Position numbers and translations under genes: made by a program. Of a stretch of 64,000 nucleotides of DNA, positions 7,989 through 16,905 are shown one piece after another. Under the pieces are notes generated by a model, which made no database searches, was not told the origin of the DNA, and saw only the letters and a program-made list of their open reading frames with translations. This DNA is from Thermodesulfobacteriota bacterium (GTDB lineage Bacteria > Desulfobacterota_D > UBA1144 > Nemesobacterales > UBA2774), in NCBI GenBank assembly GCA_035325995.1, contig DAOKYU010000003.1, forward strand, positions 248,001 through 312,000, given 5' to 3'. How positions within the stretch are numbered: the stretch's first letter is position 1; the number at the start of each line of letters is the position of its first letter.

Positions 7989-10031
7989 TTATGATATTAA
8001 CAGCGGCGCTATGACGACTGCAACGATCGACATGAGCTTGATCAGGATGTTCATCGCCGGTCCGGACGTATCCTTGAACGGGTCGCCGATGGTGTCGCCG
8101 ACGACGGCCGCCTTGTGAGCGTCCGAGCCCTTGCCGCCGAGGTGTCCCTCTTCGATATATTTCTTGGCGTTGTCCCATGCTCCGCCCGCATTCGCCATCA
8201 TGAGCGCCAGCATAACGCCCGTGACGATCGCCCCAGCGAGGAATCCGCCGAGGCCGCCCGCCCCGAGTATGAGCCCGATGACTATCGGCGCTACTACCGC
8301 TATTACGCCGGGAACTACCATTTCCCTTAAAGCGGCGTCGGTGCTGATGCCGACGCAGGACGAGTAGTCCGGTTTTCCGTCGCCGTCGAGGAGCCCCGTG
8401 ATCTCCCTGAACTGCCGCCTTACCTCTTCGACCATCTTCTGCGCCGTTCTGCCGACGGCCCCCATCGTGAGCGCTCCGAGGAGGAACGGCACCGTGCCGC
8501 CTATCAGGAGGCCCGTAACGACGTGGCTGTTCGTGAGGTCGATGGATGTGAGCCCGACGGCCTTGGTGTACGCGGCGAAAAGAGCGAGAGCTGCGAGCGC
8601 GGCAGAGCCGATCGCGAAGCCCTTTCCGATGGCCGCCGTGGTGTTACCGAGCGAGTCCAGCTTGTCTGTTATCTTCCTCGTCTCGGGTCCGAGTCCCGAC
8701 ATTTCAGAGATGCCGCCCGCGTTATCGGCGACGGGCCCGTAGGCGTCGACCGACATCGTTATACCTATAGTCGCGAGCATGCTGACGGACGCGATACCTA
8801 TGCCGTAAAGTCCTGCGAAGTAGTACGAAAGCCCTATCGCGACCGCGACCGTGATAACCGGAAGCGTCGTGCTTACCATACCGACCGAAAGGCCTTGTAT
8901 GATGTTCGTCGCCACGCCCGTCTGGGAGGCTTCGGCTATTTTTCTCACCGGCGTGCTCGACGTGTAGTACTCCGTAAGGAGCCCTATCGCGATACCCGAA
9001 AGGAGCCCGAGCACCGATGCGAGCCATATCCAGAGTATATTCTGTACTCCATCGACGAGCCCTACCGCAAGCAGAACCACCAGCGAAGCCGCGAGGTATA
9101 TGCCGCCGGCGTAGAAGGTCGCCCTCCTGAGAACTAGCTGCGGCTCGAGATCCTTCATCCACTCGACGCTCTTCGAGCCGACGACGGATGCGAGGCTCCC
9201 TATGGCGATTAATACTATCGGGATGGCTATGAGGGCGATTTGGTTTTGTCCGCTCGAAGCCGCGATGACTATAGTCGCGACCACGGCACCCACGTAAGAC
9301 TCGAAAAGGTCGGCGCCCATACCCGCCACGTCCCCCACGTTGTCGCCGACGTTGTCGGCGATCGTCGCCGGGTTCCTCGGGTCGTCTTCCGGTATCCCCG
9401 CCTCGACCTTGCCCACGAGGTCTGCCCCGACGTCCGCCCCTTTCGTGTAGATGCCGCCGCCTATCCTGGCGAAGAGTGCGACCGAGCTTGCGCCCATGGC
9501 GAATCCGCCCAGAACGTCGCCGAACTTTATCGCAAAAGCCGCGAGTCCCTGTGCGTCAGCCGGATTTTCGGGAAGACCAATGCCCAGTAAAAACGCGACG
9601 GAAAGTCCGAGGAGACCGATGCCGGCGACCGAAAGTCCCATTACGTTCCCGCCCTTGAAGGCGACGCTGAGCGCCTTGCCCTGTCCTTCGCTGGATGCCG
9701 CTTGCGCGGTCCTCACATTAGCCTTGGTAGCGGCCTTCATGCCGAAGAACCCGGCCGTCATCGAAGAAAATGCGCCGACAATATATGCTACCGCGGCGCC
9801 CCAGCCTATGAATAAACCGAGAAGTACGAATACGACTACTACGAATATGCCGATGATTCTGTACTCTCTCTTGAGAAAAACCATCGCCCCTTCGTGAATC
9901 GCAGAGGCGATTTCCTTCATTTTGTCGCTTCCTTCGGGGAGCGTGGTTATCTCCCTGTAAACCATAAACGCGTAGACCAGGACGGCTAAGCCGAGTATGG
10001 TGCCGAAATATGCCGCTATAACTTCTCCCAT
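7989..10031 (-). CDS. hppA: Membrane-bound K+-dependent ion-pumping pyrophosphatase
   Basis: Couples pyrophosphate hydrolysis to ion export; 680 residues with about 16 membrane segments. The substrate-site motifs are present: GGGIYTKGADVGADLVGK and DNVGDNVGDVAGMGADLF. The stretch NTTAAIGKGFAIGSA carries Ala where K+-independent enzymes have Lys (NTTKA), so it belongs to the K+-dependent class, which pumps Na+ or both Na+ and H+; which ion cannot be read safely from sequence. AGGAGGTG precedes the ATG. It lies between pth and rpsF, an uncommon insertion in an otherwise translation-related gene string. Confidence 0.95.
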   Translation of the reverse strand: MGEVIAAYFGTILGLAVLVYAFMVYREITTLPEGSDKMKEIASAIHEGAMVFLKREYRIIGIFVVVVFVLLGLFIGWGAAVAYIVGAFSSMTAGFFGMKAATKANVRTAQAASSEGQGKALSVAFKGGNVMGLSVAGIGLLGLSVAFLLGIGLPENPADAQGLAAFAIKFGDVLGGFAMGASSVALFARIGGGIYTKGADVGADLVGKVEAGIPEDDPRNPATIADNVGDNVGDVAGMGADLFESYVGAVVATIVIAASSGQNQIALIAIPIVLIAIGSLASVVGSKSVEWMKDLEPQLVLRRATFYAGGIYLAASLVVLLAVGLVDGVQNILWIWLASVLGLLSGIAIGLLTEYYTSSTPVRKIAEASQTGVATNIIQGLSVGMVSTTLPVITVAVAIGLSYYFAGLYGIGIASVSMLATIGITMSVDAYGPVADNAGGISEMSGLGPETRKITDKLDSLGNTTAAIGKGFAIGSAALAALALFAAYTKAVGLTSIDLTNSHVVTGLLIGGTVPFLLGALTMGAVGRTAQKMVEEVRRQFREITGLLDGDGKPDYSSCVGISTDAALREMVVPGVIAVVAPIVIGLILGAGGLGGFLAGAIVTGVMLALMMANAGGAWDNAKKYIEEGHLGGKGSDAHKAAVVGDTIGDPFKDTSGPAMNILIKLMSIVAVVIAPLLIS

Positions 10032-10076
10032 CGATTACACCTCCTTTATCGAGTAGCAGGATTTACTTCTGAACGA

Positions 10077-10652
10077 TTAGTTTTCGGCGGACCTGACGTT
10101 GAACTTGTTCATGGTCCGTTCAAGTCCGTGCTCAATTAATTCAAGTACCGCGTCGGCAGCCCTTTCGACCGAAGTCTTCACCGTATCGCTCTCGCCGCTG
10201 CCGAATCCCGAAAGCACGTGTGAAGCCCCCCTCGATTTTTCCCCCGGCTTGCCTATCCCCATCCTTACCCTTATGAATTCGGTGCTTCCGAGCCTGTCAA
10301 TTATCGACCTTATGCCGTTATGCCCCGCGCTTCCCCCTCCCGCCTTAACCCTCACGGTGCCTGACGGGAGGTCCATTTCGTCGTGAATTACAATAATGTC
10401 CGGTGGAGATATGTTATAGAAAACCGCAGCCTCCGACACCGCCTCGCCGCTCCTGTTCATATAGGTCTCCGGCTTGAGGAGTATCAGCTTTTCCCCTGAT
10501 AAAAAACCTTCACCGTAACTGCCCCTGAACTTCTTTTTCGTAAGGTCGATGCCCGCCCTGCGGGCGATTTCATCGATTGCAAGGAAACCGAGGTTATGCT
10601 TCGTGGAAGCGTATTCTTTCCCCGGGTTGCCGAGGCCCGCAACCAATTTCAT
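10077..10652 (-). CDS. pth: Peptidyl-tRNA hydrolase
   Basis: Recycles peptidyl-tRNAs released from stalled ribosomes. The 191-residue protein has MKLVAGLGNPGKEYASTKHNLGF, with the catalytic His in KHNLGF, Asn in KPETYMNRSG, and the Asp in IVIHDEMDLPSG. Length is standard. Its ATG follows the rplY stop directly (TAA then ATG), so it is co-translated with rplY, a common bacterial arrangement. Confidence 0.97.
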   Translation of the reverse strand: MKLVAGLGNPGKEYASTKHNLGFLAIDEIARRAGIDLTKKKFRGSYGEGFLSGEKLILLKPETYMNRSGEAVSEAAVFYNISPPDIIVIHDEMDLPSGTVRVKAGGGSAGHNGIRSIIDRLGSTEFIRVRMGIGKPGEKSRGASHVLSGFGSGESDTVKTSVERAADAVLELIEHGLERTMNKFNVRSAEN

Positions 10653-11318
10653 TTATTCCGACTGACCTTCGCCCTCTTCCGCGCTCTCTTCCTCGCCTTC
10701 CTCTTCTGCTGCAGCAGCCTCCGCTGCGACCTCTTCTTCCGTCCTGGTGTCGAGCTTCGGAGCTAAGACCGTGACTATCGCCTCGGAATCATCTTTGAGT
10801 AGGGTGATTGCATCGGAAGTCTTCAGGATTTCGACATGTATGGAATGCCCGACCTCGAGATCGGTCACATCCACTTCAAACGAGTTCGGTATGTCCTTCG
10901 GCAGACACTCGACCGGTATTTCCCTTAAAATTTCTTCGAGTATTCCCCCTTCCTTGACGCCTTTGGCCTTTCCTGAAATCTTCACCGGCACGTTCACGGT
11001 TATCTTCTTGTTTACGTCCAGGGCATGAAAGTCGAAGTGAAGCGGCTTGTTCGTAAGGAAGTCGTACTGCGCGGCATTCAGAATGGACAGCCTGGATACG
11101 CTCTTTTCGCCGTCCTTGTAATTGATGTCGAGAAGCGTATTCTCGCCCGCTTCGGTCGAAAGAGCCTGCTTCAGCGCCGCGGGGTTCACCGTAATCGATA
11201 CGGGCTCGATTCCCTTCCCGTAAAGCACTCCGGGCACATTGCCGTCGTTCCTGGTTTTTCTTGCACCGCTTTTGCCGGTTTTTTCTCTCAGCGTTACCTC
11301 TAATGTACTCTGTGCCAT
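10653..11318 (-). CDS. rplY: 50S ribosomal protein bL25, long CTC form
   Basis: 5S rRNA-binding protein of the CTC/TL5 (long) type, 221 residues. The N-domain (TLREKTGKSGARKTRNDGNVPGVLYG, quoted in pieces) binds 5S rRNA, and the C-domain (VNVPVKISGKAKGVKEGG, IPVECLPKDIP) is the beta-rich extension. It ends in an acidic Glu/Ala tail (EEEVAAEAAAAEEEGEEE), as many long bL25 proteins do. GGAGG lies 11 bases ahead of the ATG. It lies between prs and pth. Confidence 0.95.
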   Translation of the reverse strand: MAQSTLEVTLREKTGKSGARKTRNDGNVPGVLYGKGIEPVSITVNPAALKQALSTEAGENTLLDINYKDGEKSVSRLSILNAAQYDFLTNKPLHFDFHALDVNKKITVNVPVKISGKAKGVKEGGILEEILREIPVECLPKDIPNSFEVDVTDLEVGHSIHVEILKTSDAITLLKDDSEAIVTVLAPKLDTRTEEEVAAEAAAAEEEGEEESAEEGEGQSE

Positions 11319-11340
11319 GTCTTAGCACCCCTCCGGTTCT

Positions 11341-12282
11341 TTAGTTGAAAAGACTGCTTATAGATTCCCCGGTGGCTATCCTCTTTATAGCCTCTCCGAG
11401 GAGATTTGCAATGCTTATTACCCTGATTTTATCACAATCGGCAGCGTGCTGCGTCTGTGGAATAGTATCTGTAAGTATGATTTCTTCGAGCGAGGATTCG
11501 GTTATTCGCTGTATCGCGTTGCCCGAAAGGACCCCGTGCGTGCTGCAGAGCGAAACCCGCTTCGCTCCCTCCCTCAAAATGGCCTTTCCCGCCTGAATCG
11601 CCGTCCCCGCGGTGTCCACGAGGTCGTCCACGAGTATGGCTGTCTTCCCCTCGACGTCTCCGATCACGTTCATGATTTCGGCGACGTTCGGGTTGGGCCG
11701 CCTCTTGTCGGTCATGGCCAGTGCGGCATCGAGCATCTTCGCATAGGACCTCGCCCTTTCCATGCCCCCTGCGTCGGGTGAAACGATGACAATGTCCTCG
11801 CCGGCGTATTTCTCTTTTATATGTTGTATGAATATGGGGGCCGCGAATATGTGATCGACCGGGATATTGAAGAAGCCCTGTATCTGCCCGGCGTGAACGT
11901 CCACCGTCACGACCCTGCTGATGCCGGCCGTCGTGACGAGGTCAGCGACTAATTTAGCCGATATCGGGGCCCTCGGCTGGACTTTCCTGTCCTGCCGCGC
12001 GTAGCCGTAATACGGGATAACGGCCGTTATCGCCCTTGCCGAGGCCCTCTTGAGAGCGTCCGTTATTATAAGGAGCTCCATTATGTGCTCGTTTACGGGC
12101 GGGCACGTCGATTGTATGACGAATACGTGGGAACCCCTCACGCTTTCCGATATCTCGGCGAATATCTCGCCGTCGCTGAAGCGCCTCAGCTCCGCCTGTC
12201 CGAGCGGCACGTTCAGGTATTCGCAGACAGCCTTAGCCAGGGGTACGTTAGAAGTCCCGCAGAAAATCTTTGCATTGTCCAT
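11341..12282 (-). CDS. prs: Ribose-phosphate pyrophosphokinase
   Basis: Makes PRPP from ribose-5-phosphate and ATP for nucleotide, His and Trp synthesis. The 313-residue protein shows the class I signature: FSDGEIFAEI, STCPPVNEHIMELLI, the flexible ATP loop YYGYARQDRK, the PRPP site DLVDTAGT within AILVDDLVDTAGTA, and VSPDAGGMERAR. Length is typical. It is the first gene of the minus-strand string prs-rplY-pth, with 22 bases to rplY. Its 5' end faces the divergent gene at 12293 with only 10 bases between. Confidence 0.97.
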   Translation of the reverse strand: MDNAKIFCGTSNVPLAKAVCEYLNVPLGQAELRRFSDGEIFAEISESVRGSHVFVIQSTCPPVNEHIMELLIITDALKRASARAITAVIPYYGYARQDRKVQPRAPISAKLVADLVTTAGISRVVTVDVHAGQIQGFFNIPVDHIFAAPIFIQHIKEKYAGEDIVIVSPDAGGMERARSYAKMLDAALAMTDKRRPNPNVAEIMNVIGDVEGKTAILVDDLVDTAGTAIQAGKAILREGAKRVSLCSTHGVLSGNAIQRITESSLEEIILTDTIPQTQHAADCDKIRVISIANLLGEAIKRIATGESISSLFN

Positions 12283-12292
12283 TTGAGCTCAC

Positions 12293-12805
12293 ATGAAGCC
12301 TAAAAGAGCATATTCTTCCGACCAAAAAACAAGGTATTATAAAATAGAACCCGGAGAATTCAAGTTTAAGTTGCATGTAACGCCCTCGGCTTCGGAAATC
12401 GAAATACTGCTTTCAGCAAGGGTCGCGAGGATGGCGACCGCGACCCCTGGCGGGGAGCCTCTGGTCGTTCCGGTCTGTTTCGTGTATACCGAGCCTTTTA
12501 TATACACCCCCCTCGACAAAAAGCCCAAGAAGACGGAATGGAAAAGACTCAGGCGGGTAAAAAACATCTCCGCCAACCCATCCGTATCGCTCGTTATAGA
12601 CGAATACTCCGAAGACTGGCGGAATCTCTACTACCTTATAATAAACGGCCGCGCCGGGATTATATCCGGGGGGAGCGAATACGAGGCGTCCCTCCGCGCC
12701 CTTTCCTCGAAATACCCTCAATATAAAGAAATGGGTCTCGAAGACGCCGGGCTCCCGGTAATCCGCATAACCCCGGTCCGCATAATTTCCTGGGGAAGCC
12801 CCTGA
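12293..12805 (+). CDS. PPOX-class flavin/F420-dependent oxidoreductase-like protein
   Basis: A 170-residue split-barrel flavin-binding protein of the pyridoxamine-5'-phosphate-oxidase superfamily, closest by eye to the Rv0121-like group called PPOX-class probable F420-dependent enzymes (ARVARMATATPGGEPLVVPVCF, WKRLRRVKNISANPSVSLVIDEYSEDW). Which cofactor it uses, FMN or F420, is not decidable here. The ATG is only 10 bases from the prs start. A TTG at 12371 behind GGAG at about 12352 would remove the first 26 residues, which are not conserved-looking, and is a reasonable alternative start. Confidence 0.7.
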   Translation: MKPKRAYSSDQKTRYYKIEPGEFKFKLHVTPSASEIEILLSARVARMATATPGGEPLVVPVCFVYTEPFIYTPLDKKPKKTEWKRLRRVKNISANPSVSLVIDEYSEDWRNLYYLIINGRAGIISGGSEYEASLRALSSKYPQYKEMGLEDAGLPVIRITPVRIISWGSP

Positions 12806-12955
12806 TGCCCGCACGGACTCCTTAATAATACTAGAACCCCCGCTTCCACACGAAACTTCCCGTTTTCCGCACATTTTCCCCGCAGGCTATGGAAGGCTTG
12901 GGAGATGTGTGATAACATTAAGCCGTCTGGGGTTTTAATAAATAACAGCTTTAAA

Positions 12956-13040
12956 GCCGAAGTGGCGGAACTTGGTAGACGCGCTGGATTCAGGATCCAG
13001 TGGGTGAAAGCTCGTGGGGGTTCAAATCCCCCCTTCGGCA
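12956..13040 (+). tRNA. tRNA-Leu(CAG)
   Basis: Class II tRNA with seven paired acceptor bases (GCCGAAG with CTTCGGC), a D-arm, an anticodon arm CTGGA-TTCAGGA-TCCAG with anticodon CAG at 12991-12993, a long variable arm, a T-arm (GGGGGTTCAAATCCCCC) and discriminator A. CCA is not encoded. The long variable arm and anticodon together give leucine. Confidence 0.96.
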
Positions 13041-13059
13041 GAGCGTAGCGGAAAAGCCG

Positions 13060-13866
13060 ATGGGAGAGATCAGGCCAAAACTTATCCTTGCCGATTCGGG
13101 CAGGAGAAGACGGGGTTCGGGCGGCGGATCTTTGCTAATGCTGCTCATCGTGTTCGCCGCCGGGGTATACGTCGGCACGAAGCTCGACGATTTCGGGCTT
13201 TTGGGGGAAAAGGAAGCTGCCGCGCCGGTTGCGCCCGTTACCGAAACCCGGGAAACGATATCGCGGAGCGCGGCCGAGCCCGGTGACACGTCACCCGGCT
13301 TTGCCGGGAGGGTCGCCGCTTCGTCAGGCGACGAAGGGAAGAGCCCCTACGAGGCCGTAACGATAGTCGAAGGCGGCCGGATCACTGTCGCGGGCCAAGG
13401 AGAGGCTCCCGATACGGCGGAAGTCGGCCTCACTTCCATAAGCCCCGAAAGGCTTTCCCCGACGGCGGAAGAGGCCACTGTCCTCTCGCCGGAAACCGGG
13501 ACGCCCGAAGGGGGTACGGCTCCGCAGGAGGCCGAAAAGAAGCCTTCCGCCGGTGAAAGCTATACGCTCCAGGTCGCGGCCTTCGCCACCCCCGACGAAG
13601 CCCGAAAGGTTGTTAACGAATACAGGGGGAAGGGATATAACGCGTACACGGTCGAGATAGAAAATTCCCGGGGCGAGAAGTGGACCCTGGTTAAAATCGG
13701 CAAATATGGAAGCATCGAGCAGGCGTGGAGCCAGGCCACCGTATTCAAAAAGAGGGAAGGCGCCGAAGCCTTCGTAGAAACCCTCGGGCAGAAGACGGCC
13801 GTCAACGAATCCTGGCAAAAATCGCCCGGTTCCAACAAGGAATCCAATATGCAAAATGCAAACTAA
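13060..13866 (+). CDS. SPOR-domain membrane protein
   Basis: A 268-residue protein with one N-terminal membrane segment (SLLMLLIVFAAGVYVGT, about 24-40). A long Gly/Glu/Pro-rich linker follows, then a C-terminal SPOR domain (SYTLQVAAFATPDEARKVV ... WTLVKIGKYGSIEQAW) from about residue 165. SPOR domains bind denuded peptidoglycan at division sites, so a cell-envelope or septal role is likely. The frame stays open back into the tRNA gene (ATG at 13000); the ATG at 13060, 20 bases after the tRNA, is the first credible start. It ends in a short Asn/Lys tail (KSPGSNKESNMQNAN). Confidence 0.8.
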   Translation: MGEIRPKLILADSGRRRRGSGGGSLLMLLIVFAAGVYVGTKLDDFGLLGEKEAAAPVAPVTETRETISRSAAEPGDTSPGFAGRVAASSGDEGKSPYEAVTIVEGGRITVAGQGEAPDTAEVGLTSISPERLSPTAEEATVLSPETGTPEGGTAPQEAEKKPSAGESYTLQVAAFATPDEARKVVNEYRGKGYNAYTVEIENSRGEKWTLVKIGKYGSIEQAWSQATVFKKREGAEAFVETLGQKTAVNESWQKSPGSNKESNMQNAN

Positions 13867-13973
13867 AATCACCGGCTTTTGCCCGTAATAACTGCAGAAA
13901 GCGCGCTTTATGCACCCTAAATTATTGTAAAATTTCAAACCGTCAGATTTTTTTGCGTTTGCGAAGAAAATAC

Positions 13974-14002
13974 TTGACAAGCACATATGCTAAACTTATA
14001 GT
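13974..14002 (+). promoter_or_regulatory. Consensus sigma-70 promoter for the sigma factor gene
   Basis: TTGACA at 13974-13979, a 17-base spacer, and TATAGT at 13997-14002. It lies 67 bases upstream of the ATG at 14070. Confidence 0.75.
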
Positions 14003-14069
14003 AATAGAGTTGGGCTCCGGGTTGCGTTTATACGACTCAAACTAAAAACCACGACAGAAGGTGTGTGAG

Positions 14070-15263
14070 ATGAAATCGGCTAAATTCAGAGAGGTAGACC
14101 ATGTTGCGTCCGAAATGGATAACATGAGCGACTTCAACGAGCAGGAAGAAGAATCATATTCATCACTGGGATTCGGTGATAACGACCTTATAGAAAGCGA
14201 AGAATCCGACTTCAGCTTCGAGGTGGAGGACAGCTCCGCCGAAGACGACCAGGAAGAGGAATGGACGCCCGACGAGCAGTTCAGGCTTCTTTACGTCTAC
14301 TTCAAGGATATGGCCGTAGAGTCCCTCCTCACCGCCAAGGAAGAAATAGAAGTCTCCGCACAGATTAAAAAGTGCGAAGCCAAGGCAAAAGAGCTCACCC
14401 TCAACATCGAAAAGCTTGCCAAGAAAAGAAGCACTCTTTCGGTCAAAAAACCCGCGAGGGGGGCGGTCGACGAAAATGACCTCACGAAGCGCATCGAGAG
14501 CCTCATGGCTTTCGTAAAGGTCTTCTCCGAGCGCGCCTGCGAGCTCAAGGAAAGGTTCGTCAAGGCCAACCTCAGGCTCGTCGTCAGCATCTCCAAGAGG
14601 TACATGGGAAGGGGCCTTCCCCTCACCGACCTCATCCAGGAGGGCAACGTCGGCCTCATGCGCGCGGTGGAAAGGTTCGACCACACCAAGGGATACAAGT
14701 TCTCCACCTACGCCTCGTGGTGGATACACCAGGCGATCTCGAGGGCCCTTCTCGATCAGACCAGGACCATAAGGGTCCCCGTCTACGTTCTGGAGCAGGC
14801 CAGCAAGGTCTACAGGATAAGCTCCATGCTCCACAAGGAAATGGGCAGGAAGCCCCTTCCCGAAGAGGTAGCCGAGGTAGCGGGCATATCGGTCGAGGGC
14901 GTAAAGAGGATCCTCGAATCCACGAACGACGCCGCAAGGCTCGATACCCCCATACTCGACGGCGAGAAGACGACACTCCTCGATTTCATATCGGACGACA
15001 AATCGCCCGCCCCCGATTCCATAATGGCGAGCACCGCGCTCACCCACGAAATAAGGGACGCGCTCAACATCCTGACGCCCCGGGAAGAGGAGATAATCAG
15101 GCTCAGGTTCGGCATCGATCAGGACTGTACGTACACCCTCGACGAGATAGGCAGGAGGTTCGATCTCACGAGGGAGCGCATAAGGCAGATCGAAAAGAGG
15201 GCGCTCGAAAAGCTGGCCACGTCCGAGATGGGCGAGATACTGAGAAGCTTCCTCGCGCGCTGA
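14070..15263 (+). CDS. RNA polymerase sigma-70 factor, group 1/2 (RpoD/RpoS-like)
   Basis: A 397-residue sigma factor. An acidic N-terminus (to about residue 70) is followed by region 1.2 (YVYFKDMAVESLLTAKEE) and region 2 with the core-binding and -10 recognition stretch (GLMRAVERFDHTKGYKFSTY, WWIHQAISRALLDQTRTIRVP). Region 3 comes next, then region 4 with the -35 helix-turn-helix (TLDEIGRRFDLTRERIRQIE). It lacks the full region 1.1 and the large non-conserved insert of E. coli RpoD, so it could be the primary factor of a compact type or an RpoS-like group 2 factor. A GTG at 14061 is in frame; AGAAGGTG places the ATG at 14070 better. Confidence 0.9.
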   Translation: MKSAKFREVDHVASEMDNMSDFNEQEEESYSSLGFGDNDLIESEESDFSFEVEDSSAEDDQEEEWTPDEQFRLLYVYFKDMAVESLLTAKEEIEVSAQIKKCEAKAKELTLNIEKLAKKRSTLSVKKPARGAVDENDLTKRIESLMAFVKVFSERACELKERFVKANLRLVVSISKRYMGRGLPLTDLIQEGNVGLMRAVERFDHTKGYKFSTYASWWIHQAISRALLDQTRTIRVPVYVLEQASKVYRISSMLHKEMGRKPLPEEVAEVAGISVEGVKRILESTNDAARLDTPILDGEKTTLLDFISDDKSPAPDSIMASTALTHEIRDALNILTPREEEIIRLRFGIDQDCTYTLDEIGRRFDLTRERIRQIEKRALEKLATSEMGEILRSFLAR

Positions 15264-15389
15264 AGTCTCTCCGGCTTTCGCCGGATCATCACACGGCAGA
15301 CGCTCTGTATATGGAGCCCCGCGGACACATAGTGCGCCGCCCCGGGACGATTGTGTTTGCGCGCCGTTTAGTGTAATTTCCCTATTGAA

Positions 15390-16259
15390 ATGAAACCCCT
15401 CCCCCCCGTCATAGTAATCGGGATGAGCCGTTCCGGAACGACCATGCTCACGAAGATGCTGGACGACCTCGGTCTCTATGCGGGCAAGAAACTCACGGAC
15501 AACCACGAAGCGGTTTTCTTCAGGCAGCTAAACGACTGGCTCCTCACTCAGTGCAGCGGCGGCCTCGAAAACCCGGGCGTTATCAGGTATCTCCTCGAAG
15601 ACCCAGAGGCCAGGGCCCTCTACGGCGGGTTCGTCGAATTCACAATGAAGACCCCGAAGGCGATTTCATTCCTCGGGCTTGGCGATTACTTCAAATACCG
15701 CACCCCGGCCGCGCTCGACGTGCCCTGGGGGTGGAAAGACCCACGTAACACCTATACCCTGCCATTGTGGCTCGACCTCTTCCCCGACGCAAGAATAATC
15801 CACATATACAGGCATCCCCTCGACATCGTAAACAGCCTCAGGACGAGGCGAAGAAAGGGTCTCTCGCGGCTCAGGGAAAAGGGCGGCTTGCCCGGAACGC
15901 TTTACAAATATTTCCTGGTGCGCCGCCACATAGGCACGGGGAAGGTTTTCACCGACCTCCGCGGGGCCTCGCTCGAAGAGGGGCTCCTCATGTGGGAGGA
16001 GTACATGGCCGAAGCCCGCAGGCACGTCTCCAGCCTGGGGGAGAGGGCTGTCGAGGTCAGGTACGAAGACTTCCTGGAGAACCCGGCCCCTGTCCTTAAA
16101 TCGCTGTCCGATTTCTGCGGGCTCTGCCCCGCTCCCCTGTCGATAGAAAAAACGGCAGCGGGCGTAAACGAAACGCGCCGGCTCGCGTTCCTGAAGGACC
16201 CCGAGCTCAAGGAATATTCGGAACGGGTGTCCGACAGGCTGAAGGCCTACGGCTATTAG
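15390..16259 (+). CDS. PAPS-dependent sulfotransferase family protein
   Basis: A 289-residue protein with the 5'-phosphosulfate loop VIGMSRSGTTMLTKML at the N-terminus and the 3'-phosphate motif IIHIYRHPLDIVNSLRTRR in the middle. Both bind PAPS in sulfotransferases. GWKDPRNTYTLPLW and VRYEDFLENP are also characteristic. The family moves a sulfuryl group onto sugars, lipids or peptides; the acceptor is unknown. It stands alone downstream of the sigma factor gene. Confidence 0.82.
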   Translation: MKPLPPVIVIGMSRSGTTMLTKMLDDLGLYAGKKLTDNHEAVFFRQLNDWLLTQCSGGLENPGVIRYLLEDPEARALYGGFVEFTMKTPKAISFLGLGDYFKYRTPAALDVPWGWKDPRNTYTLPLWLDLFPDARIIHIYRHPLDIVNSLRTRRRKGLSRLREKGGLPGTLYKYFLVRRHIGTGKVFTDLRGASLEEGLLMWEEYMAEARRHVSSLGERAVEVRYEDFLENPAPVLKSLSDFCGLCPAPLSIEKTAAGVNETRRLAFLKDPELKEYSERVSDRLKAYGY

Positions 16260-16278
16260 ACGTCTATAGCGGCCCGGC

Positions 16279-16608
16279 CTATCTGCTCTTCTTCAGCAGC
16301 TCGCCGAACCTCATTGCCAGGAGCATGTCGCCCGAAATTTTCACCTTCCCCGTAAGGAGCGCGTTCTCCGGCGAGAGCTTCCCGTCGAAGAGGTTTACGA
16401 AGTGCTCGTCCTTCGTCTCTATCGTGCACTCCGCCTCGCCTCCCTCTTCCCTCACCCCTATCGACTCCGGCCTGAAATCTATGAGCCACGTTCCCCCGTC
16501 CCCGCCGCCGAGAACGATCTTATAGAGAGCCCCGACGTCCCTGTACTCGTCCGCCCTCTCCTTTAATTTCCTGTCCACCTTTTCGAATATCTCTCTCGTT
16601 CTCGACAA
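16279..16608 (-). CDS. SCP2 sterol-carrier-like domain protein
   Basis: A 109-residue protein that consists of a single SCP2-type lipid-binding fold (YKIVLGGGDGGTWLIDFRP, ECTIETKDEHFVNLFDGKLSPENALLTGKVKISGD). Family members carry hydrophobic ligands such as acyl chains or sterols in a tunnel. The start is TTG, with AGGAG 11 bases ahead. It is convergent with the sulfotransferase gene, with a 19-base gap. Confidence 0.8.
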   Translation of the reverse strand: MSRTREIFEKVDRKLKERADEYRDVGALYKIVLGGGDGGTWLIDFRPESIGVREEGGEAECTIETKDEHFVNLFDGKLSPENALLTGKVKISGDMLLAMRFGELLKKSR

Positions 16609-16755
16609 GGCCGTTCAGACTCCTTTTTATAGAATGGACTAGCATTCTACCACATGCGCACCGTGTGCGCTGACAAACGACGTAGCAAGGAAAGCGCTCA
16701 TATAATCCTCCGCGCGTACTTGCGTCAATCCCCGGCCTTGCTTCGTCATAAAGCA

Positions 16756-16794
16756 CACTACGTGCACGCCACGCGTGCAGGAACTCGACATAGC
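16756..16794 (+). repeat. 39-bp direct repeat, copy 1
   Basis: Starts CACTACGTGCACGCC and ends CTCGACATAGC. The second copy is at 16867-16905 and is identical by eye. The flanks are also loosely alike (TTTATT...CGCGCG), which suggests a degenerate 111-bp tandem unit. Confidence 0.85.
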
Positions 16795-16866
16795 GGCGTC
16801 TTCGCTTTTATTCACCTTCGCGCGGCCATTACCCTGTGGTCTCCGAACACGCTACGTCTAAAAAGA

Positions 16867-16905
16867 CACTACGTGCACGCCACGCGTGCAGGAACTCGAC
16901 ATAGC
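16867..16905 (+). repeat. 39-bp direct repeat, copy 2
   Basis: Second copy of the 39-bp unit, 111 bases downstream of copy 1. Confidence 0.85.

Noticed and set aside
13000..13059. N-terminal extension of the SPOR protein
   Set aside because: It would begin inside the tRNA-Leu gene; the ATG at 13060 gives a normal membrane-anchored start.
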